NCBI GenBank assembly: GCA_017938725.1
Contig: JAGBAW010000001.1
Span: 1-56,172 of the forward strand
Source: Bacilli bacterium
GTDB lineage: Bacteria > Bacillota_I > Bacilli_A > RF39 > UBA660
Direction: 5' to 3'
DNA length: 56,172 nucleotides
The notes under the pieces are model-generated. The model had not been told where the DNA came from, made no database searches, and saw only the letters and a list, made by a program, of their open reading frames with translations. The position numbers were made by a program, and so were the translations under genes. Numbering within the stretch: the first letter of the stretch is position 1; each line of letters starts with the position of its first letter. This document shows positions 25,569-37,155 of the stretch, piece after piece.

Positions 25569-26015
25569 ATGGATGAATATGAAATTAATTCTAATACTAT
25601 AGCATTAATACCAATTGATAGTGAAAAAACAAAAGTTATTGAAGAAAAAGAAACATTTATGGTAGAAATGTGTGCAATGAAAATAATAGAAAGAAGTTGT
25701 GAATTTTTTGGTAGTACATACTTAGGTAGACACATGGGAACAAAAGCACTAACAGGAATAAGCCATAAATCTCCAATAATTATAGAGGAGAGCAAAAATA
25801 TTATATATTTTCCTACTACGTCACCAAGATTAGATGAATGTATGTGGCTATCATTAAAGCATATTCAGAATTATAAAGATGAAAATGGTAAATTAATGGT
25901 ATTTTTTGAAAATGGCCAAAATATTAATGTTGATATATCATATGGGTCATTTGATAATCAATACCTAAGGGCTACAAAATTAGAATCAATTTTAAGAAAA
26001 AGAAAATTAAGCTAA
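25569..26015 (+). CDS. comK: Competence transcription factor ComK family protein
   Basis: ComK is the master activator of DNA uptake genes in Bacilli. The 148-residue product matches ComK along its length: YEINSNTIALIP, an IIERSCEFFGSTYLGRHMGT core, ISHKSPIII, IYFPTTSPRLDEC and SYGSFDNQYLRA. It stops about 40 residues earlier than Bacillus ComK, before the FMLYP segment that binds the MecA adaptor. I start at the ATG at 25569 after a very strong GAGGAGGGGG; an ATG at 25536 is possible but weak. It stands between dnaN and recF, where many Bacillota have the S4-domain gene yaaA. It has its own terminator. Confidence 0.88.
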   Translation: MDEYEINSNTIALIPIDSEKTKVIEEKETFMVEMCAMKIIERSCEFFGSTYLGRHMGTKALTGISHKSPIIIEESKNIIYFPTTSPRLDECMWLSLKHIQNYKDENGKLMVFFENGQNINVDISYGSFDNQYLRATKLESILRKRKLS

Positions 26016-26021
26016 AATATC

Positions 26022-26053
26022 ATACAAAAATATTAAATTATTTTTGTATTTTT
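26022..26053 (+). terminator. comK terminator
   Basis: ATACAAAAATA and TATTTTTGTAT form an 11-bp perfect stem with a 6-nt loop, followed by a T-run. Confidence 0.8.
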
Positions 26054-26084
26054 AATTAAAAATATGTTATTTAAGCCCATTTTA

Positions 26085-26093
26085 TGATATAAT
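26085..26093 (+). promoter_or_regulatory. Extended -10 promoter for recF-gyrB-gyrA
   Basis: TGATATAAT, a perfect extended -10, 28 bases before a small upstream ORF coupled to recF. Confidence 0.5.
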
Positions 26094-26120
26094 TAGTATG
26101 TATGTATAGGAGCATTATTT

Positions 26121-26161
26121 ATGGATCAAAATGAAAATAAGGTCGTTAAAATAGGGTTAAA

Positions 26162-26165
<4 letters not shown>
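26121..26165 (+). CDS. 14-codon upstream ORF coupled to recF
   Basis: MDQNENKVVKIGLK, with TAGGAG eight bases before its ATG. Its stop TGA overlaps the recF ATG as ATGA. recF itself has no good Shine-Dalgarno, so translation of this peptide could deliver ribosomes to recF by re-initiation. It stands where yaaA (S4-domain protein) often lies and may be a remnant of it; that is inference. Confidence 0.5.
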
Positions 26166-29186
<3,021 letters not shown>

Positions 29187-29201
29187 AAAGGATTTAATAA
29201 A

Positions 29202-31652
29202 ATGGATCATAGTAGAGACAGATTAGAAGAAAATAATATAGTAAACGAAATAGAAACATCATTTCTTGAATATTCAATGAGTGTAATTGTATCTCGTGCT
29301 CTTCCTGATTTAAGAGATGGATTAAAACCGGTTCATAGAAGAATTTTATGGTCAATGTATGAATCAGGTTATACACCAGATAAACCTCATAAAAAGTCAG
29401 CACGTATTGTTGGTGATGTTATGGGTAAATATCATCCACATGGGGATTCAAGTATATATGAAGCAATGGTTCGTATGGCTCAAAACTTCAGTTATAGACA
29501 TATGCTTGTAGATGGTCATGGTAACTTTGGTAATATAGAAGGCGATGGTGCTGCAGCAATGCGTTATACAGAATCAAGACTTTCAAAAATTTCATTAGAA
29601 TTACTTAGAGATATTAATAAAAATACTGTTGATTTTGATGATAATTTTGATGTTTCTGAAAAGGAACCACAAATTTTACCATCAAGATTTCCTAATATAT
29701 TAGTAAATGGTACTATGGGTATTGCTGTTGGTATGGCAACAAATATTCCACCACATAATCTAGGTGAAGTAATAGATGGCTGTATTGCATATATAGATAA
29801 TCCTGAAATAGATACTTTAGGTTTAATGGAACATATAAAGGGACCTGATTTTCCAACTGGTGGAATTATTCTAGGTAATAGTGGAATAAAAAAGGCTTAT
29901 GAAACAGGACGTGGAACAATAACAATTAGAAGTAGGGCAAGAATAGAAGAAACTAATGGTAAACATTATATAATAGTTGATGAGGTACCATATGGTGTTA
30001 ATACCTATGATTTAAAAAATAAAGTGGCAGAACTTGTTCATAATAAGACAATTGAGGGTATTGCAGATTATCATACAGATTTAAAAAATGGAGTCAAAAT
30101 TACAATAACTCTTAAAAAAGATGCAAATCCACAGGTTGTATTAAATAATTTATATAAGCACACTTCATTTCAAACGACTTTTGGTATAATATTTTTAATG
30201 CTTGATCATGGAGTTCCTAAAACTCTTGGAATTAAAGATATTATTTCTAAATATGTAGAATATCAAAAAGAAGTAATTATTAGAAGAACTAAATTTGATT
30301 TGGATAAAGCTGAAAAAAGAGTTCATATTTTAGAAGGATTAAAAATAGCTCTAGATCATATCGATGAAGTAATTAAGCTTATAAGAGGGTCTAAATCTGA
30401 TGAAGAAGCAAAATCTGGTTTAATTAGTAAGTTTGGTTTAAGTGAGACACAAGCAGATGCAATTCTTGAAATGAAGTTAAGAAGATTAACTGGTTTAGAA
30501 AGAGATAAAATTGAAAATGAATTAAATGAATTACTTGATAAAATTAGAGAATTAAAATCAATTTTAGCGTCAGATGAGAAAATTTACTCAATTATAAAAC
30601 AGGAATTACTTGAAATTAAAGATAAATATGCTGATGAAAGAAGAACAAGTATTGATATGACTGCAATTGATTATATTGAAGATGAATCATTAATACCTGT
30701 TGAAGATATAATAATAACTTTAACTAATAAAGGTTATATAAAACGTTTAACAACTGATACTTATAAGGTTCAAAATAAGGGTGGGGTTGGAGTTAAAGGA
30801 ATGTCAACAAATGAAGAAGATTTTGTAGAAAAAATGGTTACGGTTAAGACACATGATTATGTATTGTTCTTCTCAAACAAGGGTAAAGTTTACAAAATAA
30901 AAGGTTATGAAATACCAGAGTTTAGTAGACAGGCTAAAGGATTACCAATAATTAATTTATTACCAATTGAAAAAGATGAAAAAATAAATTCATTATTAAG
31001 TATATCTAAAGAAGATGATAGTAAATATATTACATTTGTAACAAAGGATGGATTAGTTAAGAGAACAAAAATTGAAGAATTTGATTTAATTAGAAAAAGT
31101 GGGAAAATAGCTATTACATTAAAGGAAAATGATGAATTATTATTTGTAACTAAAACGAATGGTAATAATGAAATAGTTATAGGTGCATCAAATGGAAGAC
31201 TTGTAAGATTTAATGAAAATGAAGTTAGAATAATGGGTAGAACAGCGAGTGGTGTTAAAGGTATAGAAATACCAAATGATTCTATATGCGTAAGTGCAGA
31301 AAAAGTTGATAATAATAGTGATATATTAATTATGACTGAAAAGGGATATGGTAAACGTACAAATATAGATGAATATAGATTAACTCATAGAGGAAGTAAG
31401 GGTGTTAAGGCATTAAATATTACAGAAAAAAATGGAAATTTAGTTGCAGTAAAAAATGTAAATGAATGTGAGTCATTAATGATTATTACTGATAGTGGAA
31501 TAATAATAAAAATACCTGTTAGTCAGGTTTCAAAAATGAGTAGAGTAACCCAAGGGGTTAGATTAATAAATCTTAAGGAAAATCAAAAAGTGACAACAAT
31601 AGCTACAACAATAGATGAAGAAAATGATAATAATGAAGAGGAAATAGTTTAA
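29202..31652 (+). CDS. gyrA: DNA gyrase subunit A
   Basis: The DNA-cleaving subunit of gyrase. The catalytic tyrosine is Tyr122 in [10 protein letters not shown]. The quinolone-determining region reads [14 protein letters not shown] with Ser83 and Glu87 (the numbering coincides with E. coli), both wild-type-like residues. The GyrA box of the C-terminal wrapping domain is QAKGLPI, a variant of QRRGGKG; this, with the 816-residue length, is worth noting in comparing it with ParC, but gyrB adjacency supports GyrA. The C-terminus ends in an acidic tail. Confidence 0.95.
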   Translation: MDHSRDRLEENNIVNEIETSFLEYSMSVIVSRALPDLRDGLKPVHRRILWSMYESGYTPDKPHKKSARIVGDVMGKYHPHGDSSIYEAMVRMAQNFSYRHMLVDGHGNFGNIEGDGAAAMRYTESRLSKISLELLRDINKNTVDFDDNFDVSEKEPQILPSRFPNILVNGTMGIAVGMATNIPPHNLGEVIDGCIAYIDNPEIDTLGLMEHIKGPDFPTGGIILGNSGIKKAYETGRGTITIRSRARIEETNGKHYIIVDEVPYGVNTYDLKNKVAELVHNKTIEGIADYHTDLKNGVKITITLKKDANPQVVLNNLYKHTSFQTTFGIIFLMLDHGVPKTLGIKDIISKYVEYQKEVIIRRTKFDLDKAEKRVHILEGLKIALDHIDEVIKLIRGSKSDEEAKSGLISKFGLSETQADAILEMKLRRLTGLERDKIENELNELLDKIRELKSILASDEKIYSIIKQELLEIKDKYADERRTSIDMTAIDYIEDESLIPVEDIIITLTNKGYIKRLTTDTYKVQNKGGVGVKGMSTNEEDFVEKMVTVKTHDYVLFFSNKGKVYKIKGYEIPEFSRQAKGLPIINLLPIEKDEKINSLLSISKEDDSKYITFVTKDGLVKRTKIEEFDLIRKSGKIAITLKENDELLFVTKTNGNNEIVIGASNGRLVRFNENEVRIMGRTASGVKGIEIPNDSICVSAEKVDNNSDILIMTEKGYGKRTNIDEYRLTHRGSKGVKALNITEKNGNLVAVKNVNECESLMIITDSGIIIKIPVSQVSKMSRVTQGVRLINLKENQKVTTIATTIDEENDNNEEEIV

Positions 31653-31671
31653 TAATAGTTTCTTCTTTATA

Positions 31672-31694
31672 TTTTACGAACAAAAAGCGAACAA
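31672..31694 (+). repeat. 23-bp direct repeat, copy 1
   Basis: TTTTACGAACAAAAAGCGAACAA, in two pieces TTTTACGAACA and AAAAGCGAACAA. The same sequence recurs at 31714-31736, exactly 42 bp downstream. Each copy contains two CGAACA motifs 11 bp apart. Confidence 0.95.
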
Positions 31695-31715
31695 AATATT
31701 TCCCGGGAAATATTT
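31694..31715. promoter_or_regulatory. Noc-binding site (22-bp perfect palindrome)
   Basis: The palindrome has arms AAATATTTCCC and GGGAAATATTT. Its core at 31698-31711, ATTTCCCGGGAAAT, is the known consensus of the Bacillus Noc-binding site. The noc gene is in this window. It lies between gyrA and the SRP RNA promoter, framed by two 23-bp direct repeats. Confidence 0.85.
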
Positions 31716-31736
31716 TTACGAACAAAAAGCGAACAA
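31714..31736 (+). repeat. 23-bp direct repeat, copy 2
   Basis: Identical to 31672-31694. Together the two copies frame the Noc palindrome. Confidence 0.95.
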
Positions 31737-31758
31737 TAATATAAAAAAATAATTATTA

Positions 31759-31787
31759 TTGACTAAAGTAGATAAATATAGTATATT
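31759..31787 (+). promoter_or_regulatory. SRP RNA promoter
   Basis: TTGACT (31759-31764), a 17-bp spacer and TATATT (31782-31787), placing the start near 31794, the first base of the SRP RNA stem. Confidence 0.8.
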
Positions 31788-31793
31788 TTTATT

Positions 31794-31870
31794 GCACAAC
31801 AGGAATATTGGAATCAGGTCAGGATAGAAATATAGCAGCCTTAACAATTAATTCTTGTGTGTGCTTTTTT
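31794..31870 (+). ncRNA. ffs: Small bacterial signal recognition particle RNA
   Basis: The domain IV hairpin is diagnostic: GGTCAGG-ATA-GAAA-TAT-AGCAGCC, with a GAAA tetraloop at 31827-31830 and the asymmetric AGCAG loop that binds Ffh. The 5' GCACAACAGGAAT pairs imperfectly with the 3' ATTCTTGTGTGTGC, closing a single rod, and a run of eight T ends the gene. At about 77 nt it is a minimal form without the Alu domain found in Bacillus. The position next to tadA and dnaX is the usual one. Confidence 0.9.
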
Positions 31871-31882
31871 TTAGAGGTAATT

Positions 31883-32329
31883 ATGGATTTATTATATATT
31901 GAAAATGAATTAAATAAATTAATTAAGAAAGCAGTAAAAAAAAATGAAGTTCCAATTGCTGCAATTATTATAAAAAATGATAAGATTATAGCTAAAGGTT
32001 ATAATAGGGTAAATAAAAAAAATAATTTTATGAAACATGCTGAAATAATTGTAATTGATAAAGTAATGAAAAAGCAAAAAAATTGGAGATTAAGTGATTG
32101 TACACTTTATGTTACATTGGAGCCATGTTCAATGTGTAAAGAAATAATAAATAAATCAAGAATTAAAGAGGTTTATTATTTCATAAAACAAAATAATGAA
32201 AAAACAGAGAATAAACCATTATATAATTATATTAATTCACAAAGTGATTTTTCAAAAGAACTTAAAGATTTCTTTTGTAAAAAAAGAAAAAATAATAATG
32301 TTCCACGTGGAACATTGAAAAAAATATAA
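31883..32329 (+). CDS. tadA: tRNA-specific adenosine deaminase
   Basis: TadA converts A34 to inosine in tRNA-Arg. The 148-residue product has the zinc site HAE (52-54) and PCSMC (81-85). The true ATG at 31883 follows TTAGAGGTAATT; longer frames run into the SRP RNA gene. The final codons are unusual: the last residues (NVPRGT) are encoded by a parS palindrome at 32298-32313, so the C-terminus is shaped by a partition site. Confidence 0.93.
   Translation: MDLLYIENELNKLIKKAVKKNEVPIAAIIIKNDKIIAKGYNRVNKKNNFMKHAEIIVIDKVMKKQKNWRLSDCTLYVTLEPCSMCKEIINKSRIKEVYYFIKQNNEKTENKPLYNYINSQSDFSKELKDFFCKKRKNNNVPRGTLKKI
32298..32313. promoter_or_regulatory. parS site 1
   Basis: TGTTCCACGTGGAACA, a perfect 16-bp palindrome matching the bacterial parS consensus (TGTTNCACGTGAAACA type) with one base changed to complete the symmetry. 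It is inside the end of tadA. Confidence 0.9.
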
Positions 32330-32343
32330 ATAATAATTAATAA

Positions 32344-32359
32344 TGTTCCACGTGGAACA
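32344..32359. promoter_or_regulatory. parS site 2
   Basis: The same 16-bp palindrome, 46 bp after site 1; symmetry extends to AATGTT...AACATT. Confidence 0.93.
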
Positions 32360-32562
32360 TTATTAATTATACTAGTAAATTTAAAATATATTTAAGTTTA
32401 AAAAAATTATGTATATTAATTAATATTATTAGTATTAATTTTAAAAAGTATTATTAATGCTTTACTTGAAACATTAATAACTATTTTCCCATAATCTAAG
32501 TCAATTATAATTTTATAATCTAATATATATTTTATATAATTACTATAATAATTTTATAGTAA

Positions 32563-32578
32563 TGTTCCACGTGGAACA
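32563..32578. promoter_or_regulatory. parS site 3
   Basis: The third identical 16-bp palindrome, immediately upstream of the dnaX promoter region. Confidence 0.93.
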
Positions 32579-32599
32579 TTACTTATTTTTTTAAAAATA

Positions 32600-32608
32600 T
32601 GTTATAAT
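32600..32608 (+). promoter_or_regulatory. Extended -10 promoter for dnaX
   Basis: TGTTATAAT, 25 bases before the dnaX ATG and 21 bases after parS site 3. Confidence 0.5.
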
Positions 32609-32633
32609 TATAGAGATTTATAAAGGAGGTTAT

Positions 32634-34280
32634 ATGGAATATCAAGCATTATATAGAAAATATAGACCAAAAACATTTGAAGATGTCTATGGCCAAAAAA
32701 TAGTGGTTCAAACTTTAAAAAATGTAATTAAAAATAATAAATTGACCCATGCTTATTTATTCGTAGGACCCCGAGGTACAGGTAAAACAAGCATAGCTAA
32801 AATATTTGCTAAAACAATAAATTGTTTAAATCCAAAGGAAGGCATTTCATGTGAGCAATGTGAAATATGTAAAAATATAAATAACAATGAAAATATAGAT
32901 ATTATTGAGATGGATGCAGCATCTAATAATGGTGTGGATGAAATAAGAGAAATTAAAAATCATGTGACATTATTACCAACAACTTCAAAATATAAAATAT
33001 ATATAATTGATGAAGTACATATGCTTACAACAGGTGCTTTTAATGCATTACTAAAAACATTAGAAGAACCGCCAAAACATGTTATTTTTATATTAGCAAC
33101 TACTGAACCACATAAAATTCCATTAACAATTATTTCTAGATGTCAATCGTTTGAGTTTAAACCAATCCCTAAAAATATAATAAAGGAAAGATTGAAGTAT
33201 ATATGCGAAAAAGAAAATATAATTATAGATGAAGAATCATTAGATTTAATAGCACTTGACTCAAATGGGGGTATGAGAGATGCAATTGGGTTATTAGATC
33301 AATTAAATGCATATTCAAATGGAAATATAAAATATGATGATGTATTGTTATTAAATGGTAGAATTTCAACAGAAGATATTAAAAAAATATTTATTAATAT
33401 AAAAGAAAAACAATTAAAAAAAGTATTTGATATAATTGAAAATTTTGAAAATTCTGGCAAAAATTTTGCCTATATAAGTGAAGATATAATAAAATTATTA
33501 AGAAATGAATTGGTAACCTATAAAACTGATGGTAAATCAGAAACTATAGATATCATAGATAACGAAAAAATACTTGAGGTAATAAACTTAATAAATAAAT
33601 CAATAAATGATATCAAAAATTCAAAGGATAAAAAAATATTCTTTGATATAATGATATTAAAAATTTATGAAATTATTAATAAAAATCAAACAAACGTTCT
33701 ATATAATAATACGATTAATGCTTCAAATGTACAAAAAAATGATGAAAAAATTAAAATAGAAGTTAATAAAACAGATGGTAATAATATAATAAATAATGAA
33801 GAAACTCAAAGCTTAGATTTATATGAAGAATTAATGAACATTAGATTAAATAATATTTTATCCGCAGCAAATAAGGAAAAGATGATTGAATATAAGGAAA
33901 AAATATTAAAACTAGATAGTGAGGTATCTAATCTAGATCAATTAAGAGTTATTAATTCACTAATGGAATGTGAGGTTAAAGCTGGATCTGAAAATGGAAT
34001 TGTATTAACAACTGATATAAAAAATTTACTTAATGATTTGTGGAAAGATTTTATTATTATAGATGATATGATATCTGAAGTGATTGGAAGAAAAATTAAA
34101 ATATGCATTTTACTAAATGAAGTTTGGCTAGAAAAAAGAATGATTTATGTGGATAAAATAAAAAGAAAAGAAAAAATTCAGATATTAGATGAAACAGAAA
34201 TAGTTAAAAAAATTAATAGTGCTAATAATAAAGAATTCGATGATGAATTTTCTGAATTATTAGAAATTGGAGGAGAATAA
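32634..34280 (+). CDS. dnaX: DNA polymerase III subunit gamma/tau
   Basis: The clamp-loader ATPase that also ties the polymerase to the helicase. The 548-residue product starts YQALYRKYRPKTFEDVYGQK. It has Walker A GPRGTGKTS, four zinc-type cysteines after it (CLNPKEGISCEQCEIC), Walker B IIDEVHM and the SRCQ sensor. A low-complexity Asn/Lys linker leads to a tau-like C-terminal domain. AAAGGAGG lies upstream. ybaB and recR follow with almost no gaps, the conserved dnaX-ybaB-recR unit. Confidence 0.96.
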   Translation: MEYQALYRKYRPKTFEDVYGQKIVVQTLKNVIKNNKLTHAYLFVGPRGTGKTSIAKIFAKTINCLNPKEGISCEQCEICKNINNNENIDIIEMDAASNNGVDEIREIKNHVTLLPTTSKYKIYIIDEVHMLTTGAFNALLKTLEEPPKHVIFILATTEPHKIPLTIISRCQSFEFKPIPKNIIKERLKYICEKENIIIDEESLDLIALDSNGGMRDAIGLLDQLNAYSNGNIKYDDVLLLNGRISTEDIKKIFINIKEKQLKKVFDIIENFENSGKNFAYISEDIIKLLRNELVTYKTDGKSETIDIIDNEKILEVINLINKSINDIKNSKDKKIFFDIMILKIYEIINKNQTNVLYNNTINASNVQKNDEKIKIEVNKTDGNNIINNEETQSLDLYEELMNIRLNNILSAANKEKMIEYKEKILKLDSEVSNLDQLRVINSLMECEVKAGSENGIVLTTDIKNLLNDLWKDFIIIDDMISEVIGRKIKICILLNEVWLEKRMIYVDKIKRKEKIQILDETEIVKKINSANNKEFDDEFSELLEIGGE

Positions 34281-34282
34281 TT

Positions 34283-34576
34283 ATGAATATGAATATGATA
34301 ATGCAACAAGCAAAAAAAATGCAAAAGAATATGGAAAAAGCTAAAGATGAAGTAAGCAAAATGACATTTACTGCTTCACAGCCCTTAGTGGAAGTTACTA
34401 TAAATGGTGATAAGAAAGTAACAAATATAAAATTAAATAAAGATATTACATCAGATGATATTGAAGTATTAGAAGATATGATTTTAATTGCAACAAACGA
34501 AGCATTAGATAAGGCATCAAAGGCAATGAAAGATAAAATGGGTAACGTTGGATCAGGACTAGAAGGTCTATTTTAA
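34283..34576 (+). CDS. ybaB: YbaB/EbfC family nucleoid-associated protein
   Basis: A small dimeric DNA-binding protein. The 97 residues show the family pattern: an N-terminal Met/Gln/Lys-rich helix (MIMQQAKKMQKNMEKA), a central VEVTINGDKKVTNIKL sheet, and a C-terminal helix with AMKDKMG. The Shine-Dalgarno GGAGGAG is inside the end of dnaX, and the stop codon overlaps the recR ATG by one base. Confidence 0.94.
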   Translation: MNMNMIMQQAKKMQKNMEKAKDEVSKMTFTASQPLVEVTINGDKKVTNIKLNKDITSDDIEVLEDMILIATNEALDKASKAMKDKMGNVGSGLEGLF

Positions 34577-35175
34577 TGAAATATCCACAGAGTTTACAAC
34601 AGTTAATTGAATGCTTTAAAATGTTACCTGGAATAGGAGAAAAAAATGCTGAAAGACTTTCCTTTGCTGTGTTAAAATTTGATGATGATCAAATAAAATG
34701 TTTTTCAGATACAATAAAAATGGTTAAGGAAAAAATAAAAAAATGCGAAGTATGTAATAATCTAACAGAAGAGGATAAATGTATAATATGTAAAGATTCA
34801 AGTAGAAATAGTGAAATATTATGTGTTGTTGAAAATACTAAAAATCTAATATTATTTGAAAAGGCAAATGTATTTAATGGGAAATATCATGTGTTAGAAG
34901 GTTTAATATCTCCACTAGAAGGTATAAATCCAGAAGATATTAAAATAAATCAATTAATTAATAGAATAAAGGAAGAACATATTAAGGAAGTTATACTTGC
35001 TCTTACGCCTAGTATTGAAGGTGAGACAACATCAGCATATATTTTGAAAATGCTTGAGGGATATGATGTATCTATTACTAAAATAGCATCTGGTATTCCA
35101 GTTGGGGCTGATATGGAATATCTTGATCCTCTAACAATACAAAGAGCTATGGAAGGAAGAAATAAAATTTCATAA
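34576..35175 (+). CDS. recR: Recombination protein RecR
   Basis: RecR acts with RecF and RecO in gap repair. The 199-residue product has the helix-hairpin-helix LPGIGEKNAERL, a four-cysteine zinc finger (CEVC...CIIC), the TOPRIM segment, and the Walker B-like C-terminal GIPVGADMEYLD. Its ATG overlaps the ybaB stop. Confidence 0.96.
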   Translation: MKYPQSLQQLIECFKMLPGIGEKNAERLSFAVLKFDDDQIKCFSDTIKMVKEKIKKCEVCNNLTEEDKCIICKDSSRNSEILCVVENTKNLILFEKANVFNGKYHVLEGLISPLEGINPEDIKINQLINRIKEEHIKEVILALTPSIEGETTSAYILKMLEGYDVSITKIASGIPVGADMEYLDPLTIQRAMEGRNKIS

Positions 35176-35215
35176 TATTATTTTTCTTTCATAATATATA
35201 TTGAGGTGGACAAGT

Positions 35216-35407
35216 ATGCTTAAATCAATATTAAAAATTATAAAAAAAATAATAATAAGTATAATAGTACTTTATGGATATAATATGGTTACTCAATCCT
35301 TTAATTTAAATATACCAATAAATATTATTACTGTTGCAATAATGACAATATTTGATGGTTCAGGATTTTTGGGTTTAGTGACATTTTATTTATTAAATTT
35401 TAGATAG
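35216..35407 (+). CDS. bofA: BofA-like pro-sigma-K processing inhibitor
   Basis: BofA is a membrane protein that holds the SpoIVFB protease inactive until late sporulation. The 63-residue product has two membrane helices and the family core NIPINIITVAIM followed by DGSGFLGLVTF, close to the usual IPINPxTxxIxGxLGxPG pattern. The ATG at 35216 follows GAGGTGG; the TTG at 35201 is too early. Location after recR is the Bacillus location. Its presence implies a sigma-K stage of sporulation. Confidence 0.85.
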   Translation: MLKSILKIIKKIIISIIVLYGYNMVTQSFNLNIPINIITVAIMTIFDGSGFLGLVTFYLLNFR

Positions 35408-35423
35408 TATGGTGGTGATAAAT

Positions 35424-36353
35424 ATGCTTGATAAATATTATAATGATCAAGAAGTAGTTACTAAACTTCTTAAAAAAAGTTTAACGAATAATAAATTAGT
35501 ACAAGCATATTTATTTTGCTGTGATGATATAGAATATATATTTAATTATGCAAAAGATTTTGCTAAGGAAATAATAAATTTATCAGGAATACAGAAAGAA
35601 GTACTTAAAAATATATTTGATAGAATTGATAAAGAACAATATACGGAGTTAAAAATTGTAACTCCAAATGGGAATTTTATTAAAAAGGAACAATTGATTG
35701 AGCTTCAAAACAGTGTTGTTAATAAACCTACTGAGGGAAATAAAATAATTTATATAATAAAGAATTGTGAAAAACTAAATTCTTCCTCAGCAAATTCTAT
35801 TCTTAAATTTTTAGAAGAACCTGCTGATGATATAATAGCAATACTTCTTACAGATAATATAAATATGGTTATGGATACAATAAAATCTAGATGCCAGATT
35901 TTAAATTTTAATAATGTTAAAAGTAGAGAGTCAGAATCCAATAAGTTAAAAAAGTACATTATAAATGAAAATAATCAAAAAAATGATGAAGAATTGGATA
36001 GTATTATTTCTTCATCATTTGATATAATAGTATCAATAGAAAATAAAGGAAAAAATACTTTTATTTATATGAAAAAGTTGATTTGGGATATTTATAAAAC
36101 AAATGATGATATATTACTTTTATTTAATATAATGCTATATTTATACACTGATGCATTATACATGAAACTAGGCAAAAATGTTAATTACATGGCTAGTTAT
36201 GAAGATAAGGTAAGTTTTATTGATAATAAAAATAGTGTAGATAGTATAGTAAATAAAATATGTATAATTGAAAGCTTAAAAAATGAACTAAAGGTTAATG
36301 TAAATAATAAATTACTTTTTGATAAAATGGTTATAGAATTAAGTGAGGTATAA
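35424..36353 (+). CDS. holB: DNA polymerase III delta' subunit
   Basis: A clamp-loader subunit related to DnaX. The 309-residue product has the AAA+ fold with LVQAYLFCCDD at the start, the IKNCEKLNSSSANSILKFLE segment in place of the DEVHM/LLKTLEEP region, and SRCQI near residue 155. The P-loop is degenerate, as expected for delta'. I take the ATG at 35424 after GGTGGTGATAAAT. In Bacillus tmk stands between bofA and holB; here it is missing. Confidence 0.9.
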   Translation: MLDKYYNDQEVVTKLLKKSLTNNKLVQAYLFCCDDIEYIFNYAKDFAKEIINLSGIQKEVLKNIFDRIDKEQYTELKIVTPNGNFIKKEQLIELQNSVVNKPTEGNKIIYIIKNCEKLNSSSANSILKFLEEPADDIIAILLTDNINMVMDTIKSRCQILNFNNVKSRESESNKLKKYIINENNQKNDEELDSIISSSFDIIVSIENKGKNTFIYMKKLIWDIYKTNDDILLLFNIMLYLYTDALYMKLGKNVNYMASYEDKVSFIDNKNSVDSIVNKICIIESLKNELKVNVNNKLLFDKMVIELSEV

Positions 36354-36354
36354 T

Positions 36355-37155
36355 ATGGAAGAAAGACAAGTTAATGTAGTAGGAGTTATTTTTAAAAAGT
36401 ATGGAAAAAAATATTACTTTGATTGCCATAATCTAAATTTGAAAAAAAATTTGACAGTTATTGTTGAAACAGAACGAGGATTGCAATTTGGTACTGTAAT
36501 AACTAATATAATAAAAATGCAAAAATCTAAAATACATTTTCCTTTAAAAAAAGTAATTAGAATATCTACAAAAAAAGATTATACAAATCATTTAAATAAC
36601 ATAAAAGATGAAAAGAAAGCATTTGAAAAATGTAATGAACTTATTAAAAAACATAATTTAGATATGAAACTCGTAGAGGTTAGTTATACTTTTGAGAGAA
36701 CTCAATTGTTTTTTACATTTATATCATCAGATAGAGTAGATTTTAGAGAACTTGCTAAAGATTTAGCAAAAATTTATAAGACAAGAATTGAACTTAGACA
36801 AATAGGACCAAGAGATAAGGCAAAAGAAATTGGAGGACTTGGCCCATGTGGAAGACCACTTTGTTGCTCATCTTACCTTTATACATTTGATAATATAACG
36901 ATAAATATGGCCAAAAATCAAAATATTGCATTAAATCCAGGAAAAATTAATGGAGAGTGTAATAGATTACTTTGTTGTTTATCATATGAAGATGAGGTAT
37001 ATTCTGAATTAAAAAAAACAATGCCCTCGATTGGTCAAATAATAAAGAAAGATGGAAAAGAAGGAAAAATAATATCAGTAGATGTATTTAAAAAGTCATA
37101 TAAAATTGAGACAAAAGAAAAGGAAATAATAGAAGTATTTGAACCATGGAAATAA
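36355..37155 (+). CDS. ricT: PSP1-domain protein RicT (YaaT)
   Basis: RicT forms, with RicA and RicF, a 4Fe-4S complex that promotes RNase Y-dependent mRNA maturation and affects sporulation, competence and biofilms in Bacillus. The 266-residue product has the PSP1 C-terminal region with the cysteine motifs GPCGRPLCCSSYL and CNRLLCCLSYE. The ATG at 36355 follows GAGGTATAAT. It overlaps the next gene by 10 bases. Order holB-ricT-trmN6-like-rsmI is conserved. Confidence 0.94.
   Translation: MEERQVNVVGVIFKKYGKKYYFDCHNLNLKKNLTVIVETERGLQFGTVITNIIKMQKSKIHFPLKKVIRISTKKDYTNHLNNIKDEKKAFEKCNELIKKHNLDMKLVEVSYTFERTQLFFTFISSDRVDFRELAKDLAKIYKTRIELRQIGPRDKAKEIGGLGPCGRPLCCSSYLYTFDNITINMAKNQNIALNPGKINGECNRLLCCLSYEDEVYSELKKTMPSIGQIIKKDGKEGKIISVDVFKKSYKIETKEKEIIEVFEPWK

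Larger units (their letters stand above)
32330..32633. other. 304-bp AT-rich gap before dnaX with two parS sites
   Basis: Besides parS 2 and 3 it holds a small inverted repeat (TATTAATG/CATTAATA) near 32450-32475 and the dnaX -10 region. I see no ORF with a ribosome binding site. Confidence 0.7.

Noticed and set aside
31672-31736. LexA-type SOS boxes, suggested by the CGAAC motifs
   Set aside because: The CGAAC motifs are direct repeats without the GTTCG partner that a LexA site needs.
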